Of a stretch of 64,000 bases of DNA, positions 55,139 to 64,000 are shown one piece after another; the first letter of the stretch is position 1; the number at the start of each line of letters is the position of its first letter. Both the position numbers and the translations under genes were made by a program. The notes beneath the pieces are model-generated. The model made no database searches and was not told the DNA's origin. It saw only the letters and a program-made list of their open reading frames with translations. This DNA is from Budorcas taxicolor. Lineage: Eukaryota; Chordata; Mammalia; Artiodactyla; Bovidae. Location: positions 22,014,001 to 22,078,000 of the forward strand of contig NC_068933.1 of the NCBI RefSeq assembly GCF_023091745.1. The letters run 5' to 3'.

Positions 55139-56564
55139 TTGTATGAGAGGGGGGAAAAAGGAAGAGTGACAACTGTGTATCTCAGACTTTTGGTGCCTGT
55201 AATCTGTTTCAAATGTGAGAATGTTCCACTCTTCACATGAATGAGTTCTAACAAAATTTTCTCACATTTTAAATTGTATTTTTTGATTAATTTAATAAAG
55301 GAAAATGGAAAAGAAAATCACAATTCAGAGTAACCTAAATAAAGTTATCATATTAATTTTAAAGCATCTTTATCAAAGTTCTAACCAAATGTCAATTGAA
55401 ACAGTGCAGTCAATAAATGTCTTGTTAAATGAAATAAATATATCAGGAATATCTGCTGGCCATTTGCTTAAATCTGGAAAGAACTGCGTATAAATATAAA
55501 GCAACTAGCCCTTTCTTCTAATAGAGTTAAAATACTCAAAATATTTTAATAAGGAAAAGAAGAACAAATGTATTCACTGGGGAAGGTATGGTCCTGGCCT
55601 TGCACAAACATACTCCAACCAGGGCCTGGGGAGGAAGTCTGTGCTGGTTATTGTCAGTGTGTCAATCACACGTGTTTTCTGCGATTCTTCTGCTAAGTGG
55701 GGTCTGACCTCTCTATGTTGGGCAAATAGATTTCCAGGGTCAGAACTTCAGGGCTGTCGATCTTTTGGTATCTGTCAGGGAGTTGAAGAAGTAAAAGGGA
55801 ATACATACAAGGAGGTAAAATGTTAAATAAAATATTAGAGCTCCTGAAGAATAGTGAATACTGAAAGCAGAGCTAAAAAACATTAAAGCCAAAATAAATT
55901 TAAAAATGAATAAATACCAACACACAAAGCTAAGATTAAAAAAATGTTAGAATAAAGCAGTGATTTTGCTGTAAATAACAATTTAAGGCTGCTGTGAATA
56001 GCAGTAAACAGTAATAGTTAACCCTGGTTACTAGTCCTTTTCATGCAAAAATATACTATATGATTTATATGATTTATCTGTATTTTCTTTTATAATATTT
56101 CAGCCATCTTTGAGGGAACTGAAAACAAACAAAAAAATTAATAGATTGATAATTTAAAGTCAAAACTGGATAACATACTCTAGAAAAAAGGTAGAATTTT
56201 TACATGTTCAAAATCATAAGTCATTCAATACAGTTTTACAGGCTGGATTATAATGTAGCAAGTGAATATACTGAATACAATAAGATTAATATAACCTGTA
56301 CAGTGGTGATAGTGGAAAGAATTTTTAGCAGCAATTAAAGAAAACATACTTTAAACAAAACACATTTGTTGCTCAGTCATATAAATTGTGAAGCAGAAAA
56401 GAGACCATTGTTCAAGAATAATATTGAGGATGAGAAAGGTACATGCTTTCTATCTCTATGGAAACAAGTGCTAGTCATTTCAGCCTGACAGTTGGACTTT
56501 GAAATCAGTAAAATCAATATCAGTTTTAATTCCAATAAGTTTATAATACCATGTACTAAATACA
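55139..56564. other. Spacer, no gene seen
   Basis: AT-rich, about 1.4 kb, with short unrecognised frames. Confidence 0.5.
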
Positions 56565-56970
56565 CTTCAGTTCACTTCAATTCAGTTGCTCAGTCGTGCC
56601 TGACTTTTTGCGACCCCATGGACTGCAACACACCAGGGTTTCCTATCCATCACCAGCCCCCAGAGCTTGCTGTAATTCATGGCCATTGAGTTGGTGATGC
56701 CAGCCAGCCATCTCATCCTCTGTCATCCCCTTCTCCTCATGCCTTCAATCTTTTCCAGCATCAGGGTCTTTTCTAATGAGTCAGCTCTTCACATTAGGTG
56801 CCAAAGTATTCGAACCTCATCTTCAGCATCAGTCCTGCCAATGAATATTCAGAGTTGATTTCATTTAGGATTGACTGGTTTTATCTCCTTGCAGTCCAGG
56901 GGACTCTCAAGAGTCTTCAACACCACAGATCAAAAGCATCAATTCATCAGCTTTCAGCCTTCTTTTTGGT

Positions 56971-57594
56971 TCAACAGTCCATGACTACTGGAAAAACCAT
57001 AGCTTTGACTAGATGGACCTTTGTCGGCAAAGTAATGTCTCTGCTTGTGAATCCGCTGCTTAGGTTTGTCATAGCGCTCTTTCCAAGGAGCAAATGTCTT
57101 TTAATTTCATGGATGCAGGCACCCCCTGCAGTGATTTTGGAGCCCAAGAATATACAGTCTGTCACTATTTCCATTGTTTCCCCATCTAATTACCATGAAG
57201 TGATAGGACCGATGCCATGATATTTGAATGTTAAGTTTTAAGCCAGTTTTTTCACTCTCCTCTTTCACTTTCATCAAGAGGCTCTTAGTTCCTTTTCACT
57301 CTCTGCCATAAGAGTGGTATAATCTGCATATCTGAGGTTGTTGATATTTCTCCCAGCAATCTTGACTCCAGCTTGCACTTCATCCAGCCTGGCATTTCAC
57401 ATGATATACTCTGCATATAAGTAGGGCGACAATATACTGCCATGACATACGCCTTTCCCAACTTGGAACCAGTCCATCATTCCATGGCAGGTTCTAACTG
57501 TAGCTTCTTGACCAGCATACAGGTTTCTCACGAGGCAGGTAAGGTGGTCTGGTCTTCCCATCTCTTGAATTTTTCCACACTTTTGGAGATCCAC
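56971..57594 (-). pseudogene. BovB RT, damaged active site
   Basis: Frame 57397-57594 has GRPDHLTCLVRNLYAGQEAT and GVCHGSILSP. The next block on the minus strand, near 57316-57330, codes RYADY, so the second catalytic Asp is a Tyr. Frame 56971-57174 has DCIFLGSKITAGGACIHEIK. Three or more frameshifts. Confidence 0.85.
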
Positions 57595-57742
57595 ACAGTC
57601 AAAGGCTTTAGTGCAGTCAATGAAGCTGAAGTAGATGTTTTTCTGGAATTCTGTTGCTTTTTCTATGATCTAGTGGACATTTGCAATTTGATTTCTGGGT
57701 TCCTCTGCCTTTTCTCAGTTCAGCTTGAACATCTGGAAGTTC

Positions 57743-58386
57743 TCAGTTCATGCACTTTTGAAGCCTAGCTTGGAGAGTTTTGAGCATTACTTTGCTAGCG
57801 TGTGAGGTGAGTGCCATTGTGTGGTAGTCTGAGCATTCTTTGGCATTGCCTTTCTTTGGGGTTGGAATGAAAACTGACCATTTCCAGTCCTGTGGCCACT
57901 GCTGAGTTTTCCAAATTTGCTGGCATATTGAGTGCAGCACTTAAACAGCATCATCTTGTAGGATTTGAAATAGCTCAACTGGAATTTCATCACCTCCACT
58001 CGCTTTGTTTGTAGTGATGCTTCCTAAGCCCACTTGATTTTGCACTCAAGGATGTCTGGCTCTGGGTGAATGATCACACCATCATAATTACCTGGGTCAT
58101 TAAGATCTTTTTTTTATAGTTCTTCTGTGTATTCTTGCCACCTCTTCTTAATATCGTCTGCTTCTGTTAGGTCCATACCACTTCTGTCCTTTATTTTGCA
58201 CATCTTGGCATGAAATATTCCCTTGGTATCTCTGATTTTCTTGAAGAGATCTCTAGTCTTTCCCATTCTATTGTTTTCCTCTATTCCTTTGCATTGATTG
58301 CTTAGGAAGGCTACCTTATTTCTCCTTGCTGTTCTTTGGAATTCTGCTTTCAGATGGATATATCTTTCCTCTCCCTTGCCTTTCAC
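57743..58386 (-). pseudogene. BovB linker and first RT block
   Basis: Frame 58114-58386 has the basic linker ERYIHLKAEFQRTARRNKVA to KKRWQEYTEEL. Frame 57743-57940 has HSICQQIWKTQQWPQDWKWS and SKVMLKTLQARLQKCMN. Confidence 0.85.
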
Positions 58387-58926
58387 TTCTTTTCTCAGCT
58401 ATTTATAAGGCCTCCTAAGATAACCACTTTGCCTTTTTGCATTTTTTTCTTGGGACTGGTTCTGATCACCACCTCCTATACAGTGTTAGGAACCTCTGTA
58501 CATAGTTCTTCAGGCGTTCTGTCTGCCACATCTAGTCCCTTGAAACTATTTGTCACTTCCACTGTATAATTGTAAGGGATTTGATTTATGTCATATTACA
58601 TGGGCTAGTGGTTTTCCCTACTTTCTTCAATTTAAGTCTGAATTTTGCAATAAAGAGTTCATGATCTGAGCCACCATCAGCTCCTGGTCATGTTTTTGCT
58701 GACTGAGTAGAGCTTCTCCATTTATGGCTGCAAATAATATAATCAATCTGATTTCAGTTTTGACCATTTGGTGATGTCCATTTGTAGAGTCGTCACTTGT
58801 GTTGTTGGAAGAGGGTGTTTGCTATTACTAGGATGTTCTCTTGGTGTAACTCTGTTTGTCTTTACCCTTCTTCATGTTGTACTCCAAGGCCAAGTTTGCC
58901 TGTTACTCCAGGTATCTCTTGACTTC

Positions 58927-59310
58927 TTACTTTTGCATTCCAGTCCTCATGATGAGAAGGACATCTTTTTTTGGTATTCGTTCTAGAAGGTCTTGTAGGT
59001 CTTCATAGAACAGTTCAACTTCAGCTTCGTCAGCATAAGTGATTGGGGGAAAGACTTGGATTACTGTGATATTGAATGGTTTGCCTTGGATACCAACAGA
59101 GATCATTTTGTCATTATTGAGATTGCACCCAAGTACTACATTTTGGACTCTTGTGTTAACTATAATAGCAATTCTGTTTCTTCTAAGAGATTCTTGCCCA
59201 CAGTAGTAGTTATAATTGTTATCTGAATTAAATTCGCCCATTCTGTTCCATTTTTGTTCACTGATTCCTACAATGTCAATGTTCACTCTTGCCATCTCCT
59301 GTTTGACCAC
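58927..59310 (-). pseudogene. BovB endonuclease N-terminal half
   Basis: An open frame of 127 codons: VKQEMARVNIDIVGISEQKW (catalytic Glu kept), GQESLRRNRIAIIVN, GKPFNITVIQVFPPITYADE and LQDLLERIPKKDVLLI, then a shift that destroys the GDWN block. Confidence 0.88.
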
Positions 59311-59927
59311 TTCTAATTTACCTTGATTCTTGGACCTAACATTCCATGTTCCTATGCAATATTGTTCTTTCCAGCACGGACTTTACTTCCATCACCAGTC
59401 ACATCCACAACTGGGCATTGTTTATACTCAGCCTCTTCATTCTTTCTGGAGCGATTTCTCCACTCTTTTTCAGTAGAATATTGGGCACCTACCAACCTGG
59501 GGAGTTCATCTTTCAGTGTCATATCTTTTTCCTTTTCATACTGTTCATGGGGTTCTCAAGGCAAGAATACTGACGTGGTTTGCCATTCCCTTCTCCAGTG
59601 GACCATGTTTTGTCAGATCTCTCCACCATGACCCATCGGTCTCTGGTGGCCCTACATGGGATGACTTATGGTTTCACTGAGTTAGACAAGGCTGTGATCC
59701 AAGCAACCAGTTTGGTTAGTTTTCTGTGATTGTGTTTTTCATTCTGTCTGCTCTCTGTTGGATAAGAGGTTTATGGAAGCTCTCTGATGGGAGGGACTGG
59801 CTGTGGGGGAATCTGGGTCTTGCTCTGATGGGTAGGGCCATGCTCAGTAAATCTTTAGTCCAATTTTCTGTTGATGGGTGGGACTGTGTTCCCTGCCTGT
59901 AGTTTGGCCTGAGGTAATGTCAATAAT

Positions 59928-60115
59928 GGGCTTCCCTGGTGGCTCAGAGGTTAAAGTGTCTGCCTGGAATGCAGGAGACCCAGGTTTGATCCCTGGGTCA
60001 GGAAGATCCCCTGGAGAAGAAAGTGGCAACCCACTCCAGTACTCTTGCCTGGAGAAACCCATGGAGGGAGGAGCCTGGTAGGCTACAGTCCATGGGGTCG
60101 CAAATAGTCAGACAC
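59928..60115 (+). mobile_element. Bov-tA SINE inside the BovB 5' region
   Basis: Sense: GGGCTTCCCTGGTGGCTCAG to TCGCAAATAGTCAGACACC. BovB sequence flanks both sides. No target duplication is clear. Confidence 0.92.
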
Positions 60116-60945
60116 CCCTTGAAAAGGACTTATGCCAGCATGCCAGGGTTCCCAGGACTGTTTTATCGATTGCCTCTGATCCCACTGAAGGCCACTGTCA
60201 ACCCAAACTCCTCTGGAAACTCCTGGACACTCAGAGGCAAGTCTGCCTCAGCCTCTCGTGGCATCACTGCTCTGTCCTCCTGGTTCCTGGAGCACGCATG
60301 GTTTTGTTTGTGCCCTCCAAGAGTCTGTTTCCCCAGTCCTGTGGAAGCTCTGTTAATCAAATCCCACTGGCCTTCAAAATCAAATTCCCTGGGGGTTCTC
60401 AGTCCCTTTACTGGATCCCCAGGTTGGGGAATCTACTGTGGCCCCTGGAACTTTGCAACAGTGCAAGAACTTATTTGGTATAATTGTTCTACAGTTTGTG
60501 GGTTGTCTGCTTGGTTGCTCTATGGTGGGGCTAATGGCAACCTCCTCCAGGAGGACTGATGCCGTACCTGGCATCTCCCAGATATGTTGCATCCAGAGCC
60601 CTTGTCCCCATGGCAGGCCACTGCTTACCTGTGCCTCCACAGGCGAAACTCAAACACTCAAAGGCAGGTTTGGCTTAGTCTCTTTTGGGGTTCCTGGGTC
60701 TTGGTGTACACAATGTTTTGTTTGAGCCCTCCGAGCATCTCTGGTAGTTATGAGGTTTGACTCTAAACATGATTTCAGCCCTCCTACCATCTTGTTGGGG
60801 CTTCCCCTTTGTCCTTGGACATGGGGTAACTTTTTTTGGTGAGATCCAATATTCTCCTGTTGATGGTTGTTCAGCAGTTAGTTGCAGTTTTGGAGTTCTC
60901 ACAGGAGAAGATGAGCGCACCTCCTTCTACTCTGCCAATTTAATG
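60116..60945 (-). promoter_or_regulatory. BovB 5' region (untranslated, presumed promoter)
   Basis: The GC-richest BovB part of this copy. Two related blocks occur (CCTGGACACTCAGAGGCAAG near 60222 and AACTCAAACACTCAAAGGCA near 60647, each followed by a TTTTGTTTG word), which suggests an old internal duplication. Longer open frames (such as 178 codons on the plus strand at 60023-60559) cross the SINE and are not genes. Confidence 0.6.
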
Positions 60946-60954
60946 TTGGTGAGG

Positions 60955-61014
60955 CCTAATTGGAAGCATACTTGAAAGCCTAATTTGTGAAGCCCAATTA
61001 AACCTAATTGGAAG
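60955..61014. repeat. Local degenerate repeat beside the BovB 5' end
   Basis: CCTAATTGGAAG at 60955-60966 and 61003-61014, with CCTAATTTGTGAAG between at 60979-60992. Confidence 0.7.
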
Positions 61015-61258
61015 TTTAACAGAAATGGAAATCAAGCTCCTCTTACCCAAAAGTGTGTCCACCTTGTTTGTTAAATTGGGGTAATAGAGAGAGGGATGGT
61101 TGAGATTTTCTTTTCATCAAGTAGTATATTTGCCATTATATTAAGAAATAATTAAGAGTAGGCAATTTATGTGTCACTTGAGCAAGAAAAGGAATAAATA
61201 ATTGAAAGTATGTTTTTATGTCCCCTGGATTCATGAAGGAGACAAAATAGCTTAGACC
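61015..61258. other. Spacer, no gene seen
   Basis: Nothing recognised. Confidence 0.4.
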
Positions 61259-61269
61259 AACAGCTAAGT

Positions 61270-61496
61270 GGGCTTGCCAGTTGGCACTAGGGTAAAGAAC
61301 CCACTTGCCAATGCAGGTAGATGTAAGAGACCTGGGTTCAGCCTTGGGTTGGAAGATCCCCTGGAGGAGGGCATGGTAGCCCACTTCAGCTTTCTTGCCT
61401 GGGGAATCCAATGGACAGAGGAGCCTGGCCAGCCACAGTCCATAGAGTCACCAAGAGTCTGACACAACTGAAGAGACTCGCACGAACGAACGCACG
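61270..61496 (+). mobile_element. Bov-tA SINE with perfect 11-bp target duplication
   Basis: Sense: GGGCTTGCCAGTTGGCACTAG to a CACGAACGAACGCACG tail. The word aacagctaagt is at 61259-61269 and 61497-61507. Confidence 0.94.
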
Positions 61497-61507
61497 AACA
61501 GCTAAGT

Positions 61508-61813
61508 ACAAGGAAACACAGACGCACACTCAGATGGGATAAAAGTTTAAAAGAAAATTGACAAAATGTGGGGGGAAAGTGAATGAGAAAATACTTACCA
61601 AAAGTTATTTCTTACTTCTTAGCAGTCAAATCAATGAGTGGAATCAAATGAGTTACATAACTCACATTGTCCAGCTATTAGGGTACTTTTCATGTCTAAG
61701 AACTGAGATGAATGTTTTTTTCTACTTTAGCTCACTCACTAAACTTTCTGGCTTTCCATTTCCTTTTAGCTTCCAAATTAATGTGTGTAGATGGTATTAT
61801 TAGGTTGTTCTTT
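61508..61813. other. Spacer, no gene seen
   Basis: Nothing recognised. Confidence 0.4.
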
Positions 61814-61955
61814 TTACTTTTTCATTCTGTTCATGGTTCTCAAAGCAAGAATCCTGAAGTGGTTTGTCATTCCCTCCTTCAGTGGACCATGTTTTGTCAG
61901 AACTCTCCACCAGGACCCATTCGTCTTGGGTGGCCCTGCACAGAATGATTCATAC
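61814..61955 (-). mobile_element. BovB 5'-region scrap without either end
   Basis: Antisense, about 140 bp equivalent to about 59530-59670 of the long copy: TTTCATTCTGTTCATGG, AGTGGACCATGTTTTGTCAG, GTCTTGGGTGGCCCTGCAC. It lacks the 3' end needed for normal insertion. Confidence 0.85.
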
Positions 61956-62388
61956 ATTTTAGCTATTGTTTTTATTCTTTTCTCAGACTCTATAATTTTT
62001 GCTCTTGGTCTGTTTCTGGATTTCTCAAGCTGTCATGTGACTGAAAGCAAACACTCTGGTAAATACTTAATATTAACCTATAGATGACAATGCCATGTAG
62101 TTGAATCAAAAGAGCCAGCAGATAGTTAACAATGAGATGTAGCGCCTTTAATTCAAAGCTGCATTTATGAAATGTACATTTGAGGCATCTAATGGATAGC
62201 TTCCTGATAGGTTTCTGATTAAAATGCTTTAAACCCACAAAACTTCTGATTAAATCATGTCTGATTTCAGTATGTTCTTGATTATATATAGCAGCACTGG
62301 CTTGCTTCCTAAACTATCTGTGGAGAAGGATGCTTTTCACTGTTCTTCTTTATTTTATTTCTAGTTCCTTATAGACAAATAGTTTTAT
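61956..62388. other. Spacer, no gene seen
   Basis: Nothing recognised. Confidence 0.4.
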
Positions 62389-62401
62389 TAAAGAAAAATA
62401 A

Positions 62402-62805
62402 TGCCGATTATATAGAGTGAAGTAAGCCAGAAAGAAAAACACCAATACAGTATACTAACACATATATGTGGAATTTAGAAAGATGGTAATGATAACCCTG
62501 TATGCGAGACAGCAAAAGAGACACAGATGTATCGAATAGTCTTTTGGACTCTGTGGGAGAGGGAGAGGATGGGATGATTTGGGAGACTGGCATTGAAACA
62601 TGTATAATATCATGAAATGAATTGCCAGTCTAGGTTCGATGCAGAATACAGGATGCTTGGGGCTGGTGCACTGGAATGACCCAGAGAGATGTTATGGGGA
62701 GGGAGTTGGAAAGGGGGTTCAGGATTGGGAACACATGTACACCTGTGTTGGATTCATGTTGATATATGGCAAAACCAATACAGTATTGTAAAGTAAAATT
62801 AAAAA
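62402..62805 (+). mobile_element. Young bovine-type L1 3' end with target duplication
   Basis: Sense: TATAGAGTGAAGTAAGCCAG, GGACTCTGTGGGAGAGGGAG, CTTGGGGCTGGTGCACTGG, GGCAAAACCAATACAGTATT and an A-rich tail. The words taaagaaaaataa (62389-62401) and taaagaaaagtaa (62806-62818) differ at one base. Confidence 0.9.
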
Positions 62806-62818
62806 TAAAGAAAAGTAA

Positions 62819-63324
62819 CAATGAATTTGAGTGGCAAAGTCAAACTTCCATAAAAGTTTCAAGCTACTATTCAGTCTGAATTTCTCCATCTCATTGTTGG
62901 TCATTAACAAGTAGTTCTCAGCCTTTGAAAACCAACACCGTTCTCTGAACTGTGTGTGAATAGTATTAGGTAATACATTAAGACAAACCATTTTATAAAC
63001 AGAAAGTGTTAAAAATGACTTCCTTTCCTCAAAAGCAGTTTTTGGAGGAAGGTCTCCTAAACTGTAAACATACTATAGGATTGTGACTTGACTGTTTTCT
63101 GTATACCTCTGAGGAGTCCCTTTTCTTGTAGAGCTTTGACTTCTTAAGACTAATGCTTCCACAAGCAGTTCTTTAGATCCATCCAGTTTTCAATTCTACA
63201 TGCTTGTTAAATATTAGCTCTCAATTCTCCAAACTTTGAGAAGAATGTCTTATAGACCAAATCATGTTTGAATACTTACAATGTGATGGAAAATGTCTTC
63301 ATGATATACATTTCCTTAAAATGC
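62819..63324. other. Spacer, no gene seen
   Basis: Nothing recognised. Confidence 0.4.
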
Positions 63325-63838
63325 TTTTCTTTTTTAAAATTAATTTTTATTGGAGTATAGTTGATTTACAATGTTGTGTTTGTCTCTGCTATACAGCAGA
63401 GTGAATCAGTTATACATGTACCCATTCTTTTTTAGATTCCTTTCTAGTATAGGACATCAGAGTGCTGAGCAGAGCTGCCTGTGTTATATAGTAGGTCCTT
63501 ACTAGTTATCTGTTTTATATATAACAGTGTGTATATGTCAGTTCCAGTCTCCCAGTTCATTCCTCCCACACTCCTTTCCCAGTTGGTAACCATTAATTTT
63601 TTTTTCTACACCTGCGACTCTACCTTTGTTTTATAAATTAGTTCTTTTTTTTTAGATGCCACATATAAGTGATATTACATGATGTTTGTCTTTTTATGTC
63701 TGACCTACTTCACTCAATATGACAATCTTTAGATTCTTCCATGTCATTGTGAATGGCATCATATTCTTTTTTTTTATGGCTGAGTAATATCCCACGACAT
63801 CTTTATCCATTCATCCATTGATGAACATTTAGGCTGCT
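63325..63838 (-). mobile_element. L1 3' UTR fragment
   Basis: Antisense: TTTTTATTGGAGTATAGTTG, AGAGTGCTGAGCAGAGCTGCC, ATGGCTGAGTAATATCCCACG and CATTGATGAACATTTAGGCTG. 5'-truncated at the right. Confidence 0.88.
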
Positions 63839-64000
63839 CTTCTTAATATGGTAATTCCTTCCTCTCTTGAAGTAGGAGTCCAAGGAAGGCAGGACATGTG
63901 TGTGTTCCTAATGTACCCTTGTATCTACAGCCACTGGCAAAGAATCTAGCACAAGGCAATCATAGCCTACAAAACTGGTACCAAAAGATGAGGACCAGGG
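63839..64000. other. Spacer to window end
   Basis: Nothing recognised. Confidence 0.4.

Larger units (their letters stand above)
56565..60945 (-). mobile_element. Near-full-length BovB LINE, split by one Bov-tA
   Basis: Antisense, about 4.2 kb without the SINE. From the right: 5' region (60945 to about 59610, starting near GGCAGAGTAGAAGGAGGTGC on the minus strand), endonuclease (59.6-58.6 kb), linker (58.6-58.1), RT (58.0-57.2) and C-terminal domain to the 3' end at 56565. The only copy in the window with the whole 5' region. All frames are damaged and the RT motif reads YADY instead of YADD. Confidence 0.9.

Noticed and set aside
60023..60559. 178-codon plus-strand open frame
   Set aside because: It crosses from a Bov-tA SINE into the antisense of the BovB 5' region and has no domain of its own.

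Overview
This window is mammalian intergenic DNA from a ruminant, most likely a bovid such as cattle. BovB (RTE-type LINE) copies ending in ACTGA repeats, Bov-tA and Bov-A SINEs, CHR-family tRNA-Glu SINEs, a bovine-type L1 3' end and a gammaretrovirus-like (class I) ERV all point the same way. I recognise no functional host protein-coding gene. Every long open frame I can identify belongs to a retroelement and is broken, and the rest of the sequence is AT-rich and mostly featureless.

Layout. 1-11 kb: a BovB cut by the left edge, several Bov-tA SINEs, CHR SINEs, an old L1M piece, MIR/L2 relics and a three-unit minisatellite. 11-23 kb: BovB 3' end, CHR SINEs, two long BovB copies (15.6-17.5 and 20.3-22.7 kb) and an old L1M split by a Bov-A. 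23-31 kb: an odd GC-richer patch fused to a BovB 3' tail, a MaLR-like LTR, a 5S rRNA pseudogene, SINEs and a sense BovB lacking its RT active site. 31-38 kb: an L1 with a roughly 40-bp target duplication and a Bov-A nested inside it, older L1M sequence, and a BovB 3' half. 38-46 kb: densely layered insertions, including a BovB inside a Bov-tA beside a microsatellite, and one L1 broken three times. 46.4-53.0 kb: a complete two-LTR ERV on the minus strand with matching 5-bp target duplications and LTRs differing at 8 of 413 sites. It carries a tRNA-Pro-type primer site and a fragment of env, but about 4 kb of its interior looks non-coding. 54.5-61 kb: a BovB 3' end, then a near-full-length BovB (about 4.2 kb net) including the 5' region, interrupted by one Bov-tA. 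61-64 kb: a Bov-tA with clean target duplication, a BovB internal scrap, a young L1 3' end and an L1 in the opposite orientation.

How the parts relate. By family knowledge, BovB supplies the reverse transcriptase that mobilises Bov-tA and Bov-A, whose tails derive from BovB. The window therefore records donor, parasites and target layers together. About a quarter of it (roughly 15.8 kb by my boundaries) is BovB. Nesting and target duplications give a partial relative chronology: old L1M, MIR, L2 and MaLR first; L1 and CHR next; then BovB, Bov-tA and Bov-A. The ERV and the bovine-type L1 3' end look recent. Family names come from memory of consensus features, not from a database search, and most boundaries are good to about 5-20 bases.
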